A DNA stretch of 64,000 nt, taken from assembly GCF_900094595.1 (NCBI RefSeq), contig NZ_FMAD01000013.1, positions 62,001-126,000 of the forward strand, written 5' to 3'. The stretch's first letter is position 1; every line of letters begins with the position of its first letter. Below are positions 7,960 through 16,037 of this stretch, in pieces. The notes under the pieces are model-generated. The model did not search any database, was not told the origin of the DNA, and saw only the letters and a list, made by a program, of their open reading frames with translations. The stretch comes from Cupriavidus alkaliphilus. GTDB taxonomy: Bacteria; Pseudomonadota; Gammaproteobacteria; Burkholderiales; Burkholderiaceae. A program made the position numbers and the translations under genes.

Positions 7960-9324
7960 ATGCCATCCAACCAACCGGCGGCCAGCGTGCCCGCCTTCGA
8001 CAGCCTGGGCGGCAACGCCCGGCTCGACGCCGACACCCAGATCGAGAAACGCGCCTACAGCAAGGTGTTCTGGCGCATCATGCCGTTCCTGATGCTGTGC
8101 TACGTGGTCGCCTACCTCGACCGCGTCAACGTCGGCTTCGCCAAGCTGCAGATGGGCCAGGACCTGGCCTTCTCCGAAACCGTGTTCGGCCTGGGCGCGG
8201 GCCTGTTCTTCATCGGCTATTTCCTGTTCGAGCTGCCCAGCAACCTGTTGATGCACAAGATCGGCGCGCGCATCTGGATCGCGCGCATCATGATCACGTG
8301 GGGCATCATCTCGGCGCTGTTCATGTTCGTGCAGACGCCGACGCAGTTCTACGTGATGCGCTTCCTGCTGGGCCTGGCCGAAGCCGGCTTCTATCCCGGC
8401 GTGATCCTGTACCTGACCTACTGGTTCCCGGCCAACCGCCGCGCCAAGATGATCGCGCTGTTCATGTCCGGCATCCCCATCGCCGGCATGTTCGGCAACC
8501 CGCTGTCGGGCTGGATCATGGACGCGTTCAACGGCACCCACGGCATGCGTGGCTGGCAGTGGATGTTCCTGCTCGAGGCGCTGCCCGCGTTCGTGATCGG
8601 CTTGCTGACGATCTTCGTGCTGCGCGACGGCATCGACAAGGCCCCGTGGCTGGACGCCGACGAAAAGCGCGTGCTCAAGCGCAATATCGAGGAAGACCAG
8701 CGCAATGCCGGCGCCGCCGCCGGCAAGGGGCATGGCCACTCGCTCGGCGCGGTGTTCGCCGACCGCCGCGTGTGGTGGATGTGCCTGATCTACTTCTGCT
8801 TCGTCACCGGCCAGTACGCGCTGACCTTCTGGATGCCCACGCTGGTGAAGTCCAGCGGCGTGACCGGCAACCTCAACATCGGCCTGCTGTCGGCGATCCC
8901 GTTTATCTGCGCGGTGGTGGTGATGAACATCCTGGGCCACAGTGCCGACGCGCGCCGCGAGCGCCGCTGGCACCTGATCGTGCCGGCGCTGATGGGTGCC
9001 GCGGGCTTTGCCATCGCCGCCTCCTTCACCAACAATACGACCGTGGCGATTGCCGCGCTGTCGCTGGCCGCCGCGGGCGTGCTGACCTGCGCGCCGCTGT
9101 TCTGGTCGCTGCCGACGTCGTTCCTGTCGGGCATCGCCGCGGCCTCGGGCATTGCGGTGGTCAACTCGGTGGGCAACCTGGCCGGCTTCGTGTCGCCGTA
9201 CATGGTGGGCGCGCTCAAGGACCTGACCCAGAGCACCCAGCTGCCGATGTACGTGCTGTCGGCCATCCTGGTGGTCGGCGCGGTGCTGGTGTGGCTGACG
9301 CCCGCTAAACTGGTCAATCGCTGA
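7960..9324 (+). CDS. MFS transporter, anion:cation symporter family (probable tetronate importer)
   Basis: A 454-residue permease with twelve predicted membrane helices. The first cytoplasmic loop region reads RVNVGFAKLQMGQDL then ELPSNLLMHKIGARIWIARIM, typical of the phthalate/tartrate/glucarate (ACS) branch that imports organic and sugar acids with a cation. An N-terminal hydrophilic tail of about 35 residues precedes helix 1. It sits between otnC and otnI, so L-threonate and D-erythronate are the likely substrates (inference). I start at MPSNQPAASV, which follows ACCGGAGACCACCG; an in-frame start 48 bp upstream lacks such a site. Confidence 0.88.
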   Translation: MPSNQPAASVPAFDSLGGNARLDADTQIEKRAYSKVFWRIMPFLMLCYVVAYLDRVNVGFAKLQMGQDLAFSETVFGLGAGLFFIGYFLFELPSNLLMHKIGARIWIARIMITWGIISALFMFVQTPTQFYVMRFLLGLAEAGFYPGVILYLTYWFPANRRAKMIALFMSGIPIAGMFGNPLSGWIMDAFNGTHGMRGWQWMFLLEALPAFVIGLLTIFVLRDGIDKAPWLDADEKRVLKRNIEEDQRNAGAAAGKGHGHSLGAVFADRRVWWMCLIYFCFVTGQYALTFWMPTLVKSSGVTGNLNIGLLSAIPFICAVVVMNILGHSADARRERRWHLIVPALMGAAGFAIAASFTNNTTVAIAALSLAAAGVLTCAPLFWSLPTSFLSGIAAASGIAVVNSVGNLAGFVSPYMVGALKDLTQSTQLPMYVLSAILVVGAVLVWLTPAKLVNR

Positions 9325-9350
9325 ACCCGCTTTCGCTTCCGGAGTTTCCC

Positions 9351-10133
9351 ATGCCGCGCTTTGCCGCCAACCTGTCGATGATGTACCAAGAGCACGCCTT
9401 CCTGGACCGCTTTGCCGCTGCCGCGGCCGACGGCTTCCAGGCGGTCGAGTACCTGTTCCCGTACGAGCACCCCGCCGCCGAGCTGTGCGCGCGCCTCGAC
9501 GCGAACGGCCTCGCGCAGGCGCTGTTCAATGCCCCGCCGGGCGACTGGGCGGCGGGCGAGCGCGGCCTGGCGGCGCTGCCGGGACGCGAGGCGGAATTCC
9601 GCGGCAGCATCGGCCGCGCGCTCGAATACGCCGGTGTGATCGGCAACGACCGCATCCATGTGATGGCGGGCCTGGTCCCCGCAGATGCCGACCCCGCGCG
9701 CTGCCGCGCCGCCTACCTGGAGAACCTGGCCTTCGCCGCCAATGCGGCGGCCGCCCAGGGCGTGACCGTGCTGATCGAGCCGATCAACACGCGCGACATG
9801 CCGGGCTATTTCCTCAACCGCCAGGACGACGGCCAGGCGATCTGCAAGGAGGTCGGCGCGGCCAACCTCAAGGTGCAGTTCGACTGCTACCACTGCCAGA
9901 TCGTCGAGGGCGATGTCGCGATGAAGCTCAGGCGCGACTTTGCCGGCATCGGCCATATCCAGATCGCCGGCGTGCCCGAGCGCCATGAGCCGGACCTGGG
10001 CGAGCTGCACTACCCCTACCTGTTCGACGTCATCGACGCGCTCGGCTATGCCGGCTGGATCGGCTGCGAATACCGCCCGCGCGCCGGCACGTCGGAAGGC
10101 CTGGGCTGGCTCAAGCCCTACCTCGGCCGCTGA
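9351..10133 (+). CDS. otnI: 2-oxo-tetronate isomerase
   Basis: A 260-residue TIM-barrel protein of the hydroxypyruvate isomerase (Hyi) family. It isomerises 2-oxotetronate to 3-oxotetronate, joining the dehydrogenases to the kinase. Family marks are MPRFAANLSMMYQEH at the start, the metal-ligand segments VLIEPINTRD (Glu near 144) and QFDCYHCQ, then GHIQIAGVPERHEP and GCEYRP near the C terminus. It follows the transporter by 26 bp. Without the context, glyoxylate-pathway hydroxypyruvate isomerase would be an alternative. Confidence 0.92.
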   Translation: MPRFAANLSMMYQEHAFLDRFAAAAADGFQAVEYLFPYEHPAAELCARLDANGLAQALFNAPPGDWAAGERGLAALPGREAEFRGSIGRALEYAGVIGNDRIHVMAGLVPADADPARCRAAYLENLAFAANAAAAQGVTVLIEPINTRDMPGYFLNRQDDGQAICKEVGAANLKVQFDCYHCQIVEGDVAMKLRRDFAGIGHIQIAGVPERHEPDLGELHYPYLFDVIDALGYAGWIGCEYRPRAGTSEGLGWLKPYLGR

Positions 10134-10159
10134 TGCAAAACCACTGAAGATCTCTTGCC

Positions 10160-11134
10160 ATGAACGTACTGATTACCGGCGGCGCCGGATTCCTCGGCCT
10201 GCAGCTGGCCCGCCTGCTGCTGCAACGCGGCACCCTGAACCTGGACGGCAAGGCCGTTGCCTTCGAGCGCCTGACGCTGCTCGACGTGGTCGCGCCGCAA
10301 GGCCTCGACGATGCGCGCGTGCGCGTGGTCACCGGCGACCTGTCCGATGCGGCGGTGCTGCGCCAGGCCATCGACCGGGACACCGGCGCGGTGTTCCACC
10401 TCGCTGCCGTGGTCAGCGGCCAGGCCGAGGCCGATTTCGACCTGGGCATGCGCGTCAACCTGGATGCCTCGCGCGCGCTGCTCGAAACCTGCCGTGAACT
10501 TGGCCACAAGCCGCGCGTGCTGTTCACCAGCTCGGTCGCGGTCTATGGCGGCGAGCTGCCGCCGGTGGTGCAGGACGACACCGCGCTCAATCCGCAATCG
10601 TCGTACGGCGTGCAGAAGGCCATCGGCGAACTGCTGCTGTCTGACTACAGCCGCCGCGGCTTCGTCGACGGCCGCGTGCTGCGCCTGCCCACCATCAGCG
10701 TGCGCCCCGGCAAGCCCAATGCGGCGGCCTCGTCGTTCGCCAGCGGCATCATCCGCGAGCCGCTGTCGGGTGTCGCCGCCAACTGCCCGGTGGCACCCGA
10801 CACCAAGCTGTGGCTGCTGTCGCCGCGCGCCGCGGTGGCGGCGCTGGTCAACGGCATCGAACTGGCGGGCGAGCGCCTGGGCAACCGCCGCGCGGTCAAC
10901 CTGCCGGGGCTGTCGGTCACGGCGGCGGGCATGGTCGACGCGCTGCGCCGCGTCGCGGGCGACGCGGTGGCGGACCTGGTGACGTGGGAACGCGAGGAAC
11001 GCGTCGAGAAGATCGTCGGCACGTGGCCGGCGGCGTGGAATGCGGAGCGCGCGCTGGCGCTGGGGTTCCAGAGCGATGCCAGCTTTGATGCGGTGATCCG
11101 GGCTTATATGGAGGATGCGGGGGTGGGGAAGTAA
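10160..11134 (+). CDS. denD: D-erythronate dehydrogenase
   Basis: A 324-residue extended SDR (epimerase-like) that oxidises D-erythronate to 2-oxotetronate. The NAD(P) motif GGAGFLG is at 7-13 and the active site is SSVAVYGG followed by SYGVQKA with Tyr149 and Lys153. It is the last gene of the operon, 26 bp after otnI, and lets the same kinase and decarboxylase serve a second substrate. A REP-like palindrome and a convergent gene follow, so transcription probably ends here. Confidence 0.92.
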   Translation: MNVLITGGAGFLGLQLARLLLQRGTLNLDGKAVAFERLTLLDVVAPQGLDDARVRVVTGDLSDAAVLRQAIDRDTGAVFHLAAVVSGQAEADFDLGMRVNLDASRALLETCRELGHKPRVLFTSSVAVYGGELPPVVQDDTALNPQSSYGVQKAIGELLLSDYSRRGFVDGRVLRLPTISVRPGKPNAAASSFASGIIREPLSGVAANCPVAPDTKLWLLSPRAAVAALVNGIELAGERLGNRRAVNLPGLSVTAAGMVDALRRVAGDAVADLVTWEREERVEKIVGTWPAAWNAERALALGFQSDASFDAVIRAYMEDAGVGK

Positions 11135-11186
11135 GGCCACTATCCCTTCGCATTGGCGACCGCCTCTTCATTTTCTGAGCGCCGGT

Positions 11187-11212
11187 CCCCTCTCCCGCTT
11201 GCGGGAGAGGGG
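11187..11212. repeat. REP-like palindrome, copy 1
   Basis: Arms CCCCTCTCCCGC and GCGGGAGAGGGG enclose two bases (TT). It lies between the convergent denD and thioesterase genes. The same core recurs at 23413, 23507, 29639 and 41467. As a hairpin it could protect or terminate the denD transcript, although no T-run follows. Confidence 0.85.
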
Positions 11213-11250
11213 AGCAAACAAGTGGGATTTTCAAGCTCAGGGGCTCGCCA

Positions 11251-11688
11251 TCACCCCGCCGGCTTCACCACCTCATACCCCTCGATCACCTCCCGCACTA
11301 CCCCCGGAATCGCCGCCGACTTCTGCGTCGCCGGATCCGCGCACACATAGACGATTTCACCGGTGATCAGGTGCTCGTCGCCCCGATACATCTCCACCCG
11401 GAACAGCATGCTCGACCGCCCCAGCCGCGCCATGCGGCCGCGGATGTCGAGCTGGTCGTCGAAGCGCGCCGACGCGTGGTACTCAAGCGTCGACTTGACC
11501 ACGAAGATATCCACGCCGTGCGCGTGCAGCACGTCTTCCGGATAGCGGATGCCCAGCGCGCGCCAGTACTCGGTCACGCAGATATCGCAATACGTCAGGT
11601 AGTGCGCATTGAAGACGATCGATTGCGGGTCGACTTCGGACCAGCGCACGCGCAGCGGGATGGTATGGCGGAACTCCTCTTTGGCCAT
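11251..11688 (-). CDS. Acyl-CoA thioesterase, hot-dog fold (YbgC-like)
   Basis: A 145-residue 4-hydroxybenzoyl-CoA thioesterase-like protein expected to hydrolyse an acyl-CoA. The motif VRWSEVDPQSIVFNAHYLTYCD (split: Asp then NAHYLTY) gives the catalytic Asp and the substrate helix of the YbgC/4HBT class; the central strand is VDIFVVKSTLEYHASARFDDQL. The start at MAKEEFRH is preceded by AAGGAGACC. It is the last gene of a minus-strand trio with the Bug protein and the HSL hydrolase. The substrate is unknown. Confidence 0.88.
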   Translation of the reverse strand: MAKEEFRHTIPLRVRWSEVDPQSIVFNAHYLTYCDICVTEYWRALGIRYPEDVLHAHGVDIFVVKSTLEYHASARFDDQLDIRGRMARLGRSSMLFRVEMYRGDEHLITGEIVYVCADPATQKSAAIPGVVREVIEGYEVVKPAG

Positions 11689-11733
11689 TGACGTGGTCTC
11701 CTTGTTGATTGTTCCGGAACGCTGTAAAGACAT

Positions 11734-11780
11734 CAGGCCGCCGTACCCGCCGGCGCGGGGCCGGCAGGCGCGGCGGCCTG
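11734..11780 (-). other. Intercistronic GC hairpin between Bug and thioesterase genes
   Basis: CAGGCCGCCG (11734-11743) pairs perfectly with CGGCGGCCTG (11771-11780), with an inner GCCGGC/GCCGGC stem. No U-run follows on the minus strand. It could act as an mRNA processing or stability element, or limit read-through from the binding-protein gene. Confidence 0.5.
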
Positions 11781-11811
11781 GATGCATGCGAGGCGGTGGC
11801 GGGCCGCAGGC

Positions 11812-12795
11812 TTACTGCGGCTTGGCCAGCCCGAGCTTCTCGATGATCGCCTTTTCCTTCTTGACGGTGTCGGCCGCGAACTGCGCGTACTGCTGGGTGT
11901 TCATGTAGAACGGCTCCATGTCGAACTTGGCCAGCGACTCGCGGTAGTTGGGCATTTCCATGGCCTTCTTGAAGGCGTCATGCAGCTTCTGCACGATCTT
12001 CGGGTCGGTGCCCTTGGGCGCGACCAGGCCGAACGGCGAGGTCTGCACGATGCCCATGCCCAGTTCCTTCAGCGTCGGCACGTTGGGGAAGCGCGCCGAG
12101 CGCTTCTCGCCCCAGGTCGACAGCAGGCGCAGCTTGCCCTGTTCCACGTACGGCGCCCAGGCCGGCGTATCGGCGACCGACATCACGTGGCCGCCGAGCA
12201 GCGCCTGCATCGATTCCGAATTGCCCTTGTACGGGATATGCGAAAACTGCACGCCCTGCTTCATGGCCAGTTCTTCCATGGTCAGGTGCAGCGTGGTCAT
12301 CGAACCCGGCGAGCCATAGGTCAGCTTGCCCGGGTTGGCCTTGGCGTAGGCAACGTACTCCTGCATGGTCTTGATCGGCGAATCCGCCGGCACCACCAGG
12401 CCGAACGAATAGCCGGCAAGGTTGATGATGTAGCTCAGGTCCTTGACCGGGTCCCAGTTGATCTTGGTGGTGTACGGCAGGCGGTAGACCGGCATGGCCA
12501 CCTGCGCCAGCGTGTAGCCGTCGGGCGCGGTGCTCTGCATCAGCTGCGCCGGCAGCACGCCGCCGGCACCCGGCTTGTTCTCGACGATCACCGGCTGGCC
12601 CAGGATCTTCGAGGCGTTGTCGGCCAGCACGCGAAACGGGATATCCGTGGAGCCGCCGGCGGTGTAGCCGATCACCAGCCGGATCGGGCGCTGCGGGAAT
12701 TTGTCGGCCTGGGCCTGGGCGGGCATGGCGGCAAGACCGAGGGCCGCGGTGGCGGCGGCGATGCCCGCGCGGGCGAGGAAGTGGCGGCGTTGCAT
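11812..12795 (-). CDS. Bug-family (tripartite tricarboxylate transporter-type) binding protein
   Basis: A 327-residue periplasmic binding protein of the Bug/TctC family, which captures small carboxylates. The N terminus MQRRHFLARAG followed by a hydrophobic stretch ending AMPAQAQA looks like a twin-arginine-type signal (RRHFL). Mature sequence marks are PIRLVIGYTAGGSTDIPFR and VIVENKPGAGGV, the two conserved ligand loops. No TctA/TctB membrane genes are nearby, which is common for Bug proteins in Burkholderiales. It lies 72 bp downstream of the hydrolase gene. The ligand is unknown. Confidence 0.92.
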   Translation of the reverse strand: MQRRHFLARAGIAAATAALGLAAMPAQAQADKFPQRPIRLVIGYTAGGSTDIPFRVLADNASKILGQPVIVENKPGAGGVLPAQLMQSTAPDGYTLAQVAMPVYRLPYTTKINWDPVKDLSYIINLAGYSFGLVVPADSPIKTMQEYVAYAKANPGKLTYGSPGSMTTLHLTMEELAMKQGVQFSHIPYKGNSESMQALLGGHVMSVADTPAWAPYVEQGKLRLLSTWGEKRSARFPNVPTLKELGMGIVQTSPFGLVAPKGTDPKIVQKLHDAFKKAMEMPNYRESLAKFDMEPFYMNTQQYAQFAADTVKKEKAIIEKLGLAKPQ

Positions 12796-12867
12796 TTGAC
12801 GATGTCTCCTAGTGCTGCAAATCACTGCTTGAAAAATGCGTGGGCCGGCGCGACCGCAAGGCGGCGC

Positions 12868-13881
12868 CTAGTCCTGCAAGGTGCCGAACGCGGTGCGCAG
12901 CGCGGCGACGGCATCGGCATGCGCCTGCGCCACCGCGGGCACGAACCGGCCCAGCTTGAAGAAGTCATGGATCATGCCGGGGTAATCGGCCAGCGTGGCG
13001 GCAACCCCGGCGGCGCGCAGCTTTTCGGCGTAGGCCACGCCCTCGTCATGCAGCGGGTCGTAGCCGGCCACCGCGATCCAGGCCGGGCACACCCCGCCCA
13101 CCTCGGCACCGCTGCCGCCGCCGTCGAGCGGAGCAAAGCGCCAGTCGTCGCGGCTGGCCTCCTGGTCCAGGTACTGCGCGAAGAACCAGCGGATCATGTC
13201 CGCCGTCAGCAGGTAGCCGTCCGCCAGCGCGCGGTGCGACGGCGTATCCTGGCGCGCGCAGGTGCCCGGATAGACCAGCAGCTGCAGCACCGGCGCGAGG
13301 CCGGCATCGCGCGCCTCGACCGCGCAGGCCGCGGCCAGCGTGCCGCCGGCGCTATCGCCGCCCAGGCCGATGCGCGCCGGGTCGGCGCCGAGCTTGTCGG
13401 CTTCGGCGAAGACCCAGTGCAGCACATCGAAGGCGTCGTTGACCGCGGTCGGGAAGCGCCACTCGGGCCCCAGCCGGTAATCCACCGACAGCACCATGCA
13501 ATCGGCCTGGCCGCACAGCAGGCGGCACAGCGGATCGTGCGAATCGACGCTGCCGACCGTGAAGCCGCCGCCATGGAAGTACACCAGCAGCGGCAGCGGC
13601 TCGATCCAGCTGGCCTCGCGCGGCACATACAGCCGCACCGGGATGGCGTGGCCGTCGCGGGCCGGCACCAGCAGGTCTTCCGCGCTATGCACCGGCGGCG
13701 GGTTGATGTCGAGGATCGGCGCGCTTTTCTCGTAGGCGATCTTGGCGTCTTCCGGCGCCATGGCGTGGATCGGCGGTCGCTTGGCGCGCGCGATCAAGGC
13801 CAGCAACGCGGCCATCTGCGGGTCCAGCGGACGGTCCGGCAGGCCTGGCGTGGCGGATAGGGAAGACGGTACGGCAGACAT
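12868..13881 (-). CDS. Alpha/beta hydrolase, hormone-sensitive-lipase type
   Basis: A 337-residue carboxylesterase of bacterial family IV. The oxyanion motif HGGGF is at 103-107, the nucleophile Ser177 is in GDSAGG, and probable acid and base residues lie in AGYDPLHDEG and the later MIHDFF. It probably hydrolyses short or medium acyl esters in the cytoplasm; no signal peptide is present. It is the first gene of the minus-strand trio and diverges from the alcohol dehydrogenase, with an operator-like palindrome 84 bp before its start. Confidence 0.92.
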   Translation of the reverse strand: MSAVPSSLSATPGLPDRPLDPQMAALLALIARAKRPPIHAMAPEDAKIAYEKSAPILDINPPPVHSAEDLLVPARDGHAIPVRLYVPREASWIEPLPLLVYFHGGGFTVGSVDSHDPLCRLLCGQADCMVLSVDYRLGPEWRFPTAVNDAFDVLHWVFAEADKLGADPARIGLGGDSAGGTLAAACAVEARDAGLAPVLQLLVYPGTCARQDTPSHRALADGYLLTADMIRWFFAQYLDQEASRDDWRFAPLDGGGSGAEVGGVCPAWIAVAGYDPLHDEGVAYAEKLRAAGVAATLADYPGMIHDFFKLGRFVPAVAQAHADAVAALRTAFGTLQD

Positions 13882-14214
13882 AGGGCGTGATGCGGCGCAA
13901 ACCCCCGTGCAGGCCGCGCGCGCAGCGCTGGCGCGGCGTCGGCATCGGGAGAAGTTCGAATAGTGAACGATCGTTCGATTTTAGTATGATGCCAGATGTT
14001 TCCGACCCGGGGCAGTCCGAGATAACCCCGAAAAGTCCTACTCAGCGTGCCACGCGGCAAGTTTTTGCGCGATGATCGGCTGGCAGCACGCCGAGGGCGA
14101 GCGGAAACGATTGCGGCAGGTCCATTGAACCCCAGGACAGCGCACGGCGCCAGGCCCGTGACAACAAGGAATTCCAACGATTTCGCGGCAGATCCCAGCA
14201 GGAGACAAGCAAAC
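13882..14214. other. Divergent intergenic region, hydrolase / alcohol dehydrogenase
   Basis: A 333-bp gap. It holds the operator-promoter at 13963-13990 and then an apparent leader of over 200 nt before the dehydrogenase start. I see no further gene; reading frames here lack family features. TTCGAATAGTGAAC just upstream of the operator adds another partial inverted element. Confidence 0.5.
13963..13990 (+). promoter_or_regulatory. Promoter with perfect 12-bp operator palindrome
   Basis: GAACGATCGTTC (13965-13976) is a perfect palindrome. On the plus strand it overlaps a promoter made of GTGAAC (13963-13968), a 16-bp spacer and TATGAT (13985-13990). The same motif and register occur upstream of fadB. 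A TetR-type repressor site is the simplest reading; it could control both the dehydrogenase and the divergent hydrolase. Confidence 0.6.
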
Positions 14215-15363
14215 ATGGCGTTCATCTACTATCTGACCCACATTCACCTGGACTTCGGCGCGGTCAACGTGCTGAAGTCGGAATGCGAGCGCATCGGCAT
14301 CCGCCGGCCGCTGCTGGTGACCGACCAGGGCGTGGTCGCGGCCGGCGTGGCGCAGCGCGCCATCGACGCGATGCAGGGCTTGCCGGTGGCGGTGTTCGAC
14401 GAGACCCCGTCGAACCCGACCGAGGCCATGGTGCGCAAGGCCGCCGCGCAGTACCGCGAACAAGGCTGCGACGGACTGGTGGCGGTGGGCGGCGGGTCGT
14501 CGATCGACCTGGCCAAGGGCATCGCCATCCTGGCCACGCACGAGGGCGAGCTGACCACCTATGCCACCATCGAAGGCGGCAGCGGCAAGATCACCGACCA
14601 GGCCGCGCCGCTGATCGCGGTGCCCACCACCTCCGGCACCGGCAGCGAGGTTGCGCGCGGCGCCATCATCATCCTGGACGACGGCCGCAAGCTGGGCTTC
14701 CATTCCTGGCACCTGCTACCCAAGTCCGCGGTGTGCGACCCCGAGCTGACGCTGGGCCTGCCCGCAGGCCTGACCGCTGCCACCGGCATGGACGCCATCG
14801 CCCACTGCATCGAGACCTTCCTGGCGCCCGCCTTCAACCCGCCCGCGGACGGCATCGCGCTCGACGGCCTGGAGCGCGGCTGGACCCATATCGAGCGCGC
14901 CACCCGCGACGGCAACGACCGCGATGCGCGCCTGAACATGATGAGCGCGTCGATGCAGGGCGCGATGGCGTTCCAGAAGGGCCTGGGCTGCGTGCATTCG
15001 CTGTCGCACCCGCTGGGCGGGCTCAAGATCGACGGCCGCACCGGCCTGCACCACGGCACCCTCAACGCGGTGGTGATGCCGGCGGTGCTGCGCTTCAATG
15101 CCGACGCCCCCAGCGTGGTGCGCGATCACCGCTACGCGCGCCTGCGCCGCGCCATGCACCTGCCCGACGGCGCCGACCTGGCGCAGGCGGTGCACGACAT
15201 GACCGCGCGCCTGGGCCTGCCCACCGGCCTGCGCCAGATGGGCGTCACCGAGGACATGTTCGACAAGGTGATCGCGGGCGCGCTGCTCGACCACTGCCAC
15301 AAGACCAACCCGAAAGAAGCCAGCGCCGCGGATTATCGGCGTATGCTTGAGCAGTCCATGTAG
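14215..15363 (+). CDS. Iron-containing alcohol dehydrogenase
   Basis: A 382-residue group III alcohol dehydrogenase. Nucleotide-binding motifs are VGGGSSIDLAKG (GGGS loop) and TTSGTGSEVARGAI; metal ligands lie in MDAIAHCIETF and HSLSHPLGG, followed by LHHGTLNAVVMP. The substrate is not evident. Start choice: MAFIYYLTHIHLDFG follows AGGAGACAAGC; an in-frame start 168 bp upstream encodes residues unlike the family. The macrodomain gene follows 88 bp later in the same direction. Confidence 0.92.
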   Translation: MAFIYYLTHIHLDFGAVNVLKSECERIGIRRPLLVTDQGVVAAGVAQRAIDAMQGLPVAVFDETPSNPTEAMVRKAAAQYREQGCDGLVAVGGGSSIDLAKGIAILATHEGELTTYATIEGGSGKITDQAAPLIAVPTTSGTGSEVARGAIIILDDGRKLGFHSWHLLPKSAVCDPELTLGLPAGLTAATGMDAIAHCIETFLAPAFNPPADGIALDGLERGWTHIERATRDGNDRDARLNMMSASMQGAMAFQKGLGCVHSLSHPLGGLKIDGRTGLHHGTLNAVVMPAVLRFNADAPSVVRDHRYARLRRAMHLPDGADLAQAVHDMTARLGLPTGLRQMGVTEDMFDKVIAGALLDHCHKTNPKEASAADYRRMLEQSM

Positions 15364-15451
15364 CACACCGCGTAGCACCCAGCGGCTTCCCGCCGGTCGG
15401 ACCGACCAAGCGGCTGTCCGGCGGCCCTCCCTCCACAGCGCAGGAGACACT

Positions 15452-15973
15452 ATGAGCGGCGAGCACTTGCAGGTAGTCCATGGCGACATTACCCGGATGG
15501 AAGTCGATGCCATCGTCAATGCGGCCAACAGCGGCCTGCTCGGCGGCGGCGGCGTCGACGGGGCCATCCACGGGGCCGGCGGCCCCGCCATCATGGAGGC
15601 CTGCCGCGCGATCCGCGACGCGCAGGGCGGCTGCCCCACCGGCGAGGCGGTGCTCACCACCGGTGGCCGCCTGCCGGCGCCCTACGTGATCCACGCGGTC
15701 GGGCCGGTGTGGCAAGGCGGGAGCCAGGGCGAGGAAGAGCAGCTCGGCAATGCCTATCGCAACAGCATCCGGCTGGCGGCGCAGCATCACCTGCGCACGC
15801 TGGCCTTCCCCAACATCAGCACCGGCATCTATGGTTTCCCGCGCGAACGCGCGGCGGATATCGCCATCGCCGCTGTGCGCGAGGCGCTGGCCGGGGCGCC
15901 GGAGATCGAGCAGGTCACCTTCGTCTGCTTCGATGACGAGAACTACCGGCTTTACCGCGAGCGGCTGAGCTGA
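15452..15973 (+). CDS. Macrodomain protein (O-acetyl-ADP-ribose deacetylase-like)
   Basis: A 173-residue single macrodomain close to the MacroD/YmdB class, which removes O-acetyl-ADP-ribose or mono-ADP-ribose from aspartate/glutamate. ADP-ribose-binding motifs are DAIVNAANSGLLGGGGVDGA near residues 22-41 and the phosphate loop NISTGIYGFP; FDDENYRLY is near the C terminus. The start follows CAGGAGACACT. A terminator follows directly. It may be co-transcribed with the dehydrogenase; a functional link is not obvious. Confidence 0.93.
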   Translation: MSGEHLQVVHGDITRMEVDAIVNAANSGLLGGGGVDGAIHGAGGPAIMEACRAIRDAQGGCPTGEAVLTTGGRLPAPYVIHAVGPVWQGGSQGEEEQLGNAYRNSIRLAAQHHLRTLAFPNISTGIYGFPRERAADIAIAAVREALAGAPEIEQVTFVCFDDENYRLYRERLS

Positions 15974-15975
15974 AC

Positions 15976-16015
15976 CCCGGCATGCGGCGGCCTGTGCCGC
16001 CGCATGCGGGTTTTT
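15976..16015 (+). terminator. Intrinsic terminator after the macrodomain gene
   Basis: CATGCGGCGGC (15981-15991) and GCCGCCGCATG (15996-16006) form an 11-bp stem with a CTGT loop, followed by CGGGTTTTT. It ends plus-strand transcription. The minus strand lacks a U-run, so the ten-gene run coming from the right is not obviously stopped here. Confidence 0.88.
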
Positions 16016-16037
16016 GCGGTGCCAGCGGCGCCAGCGG

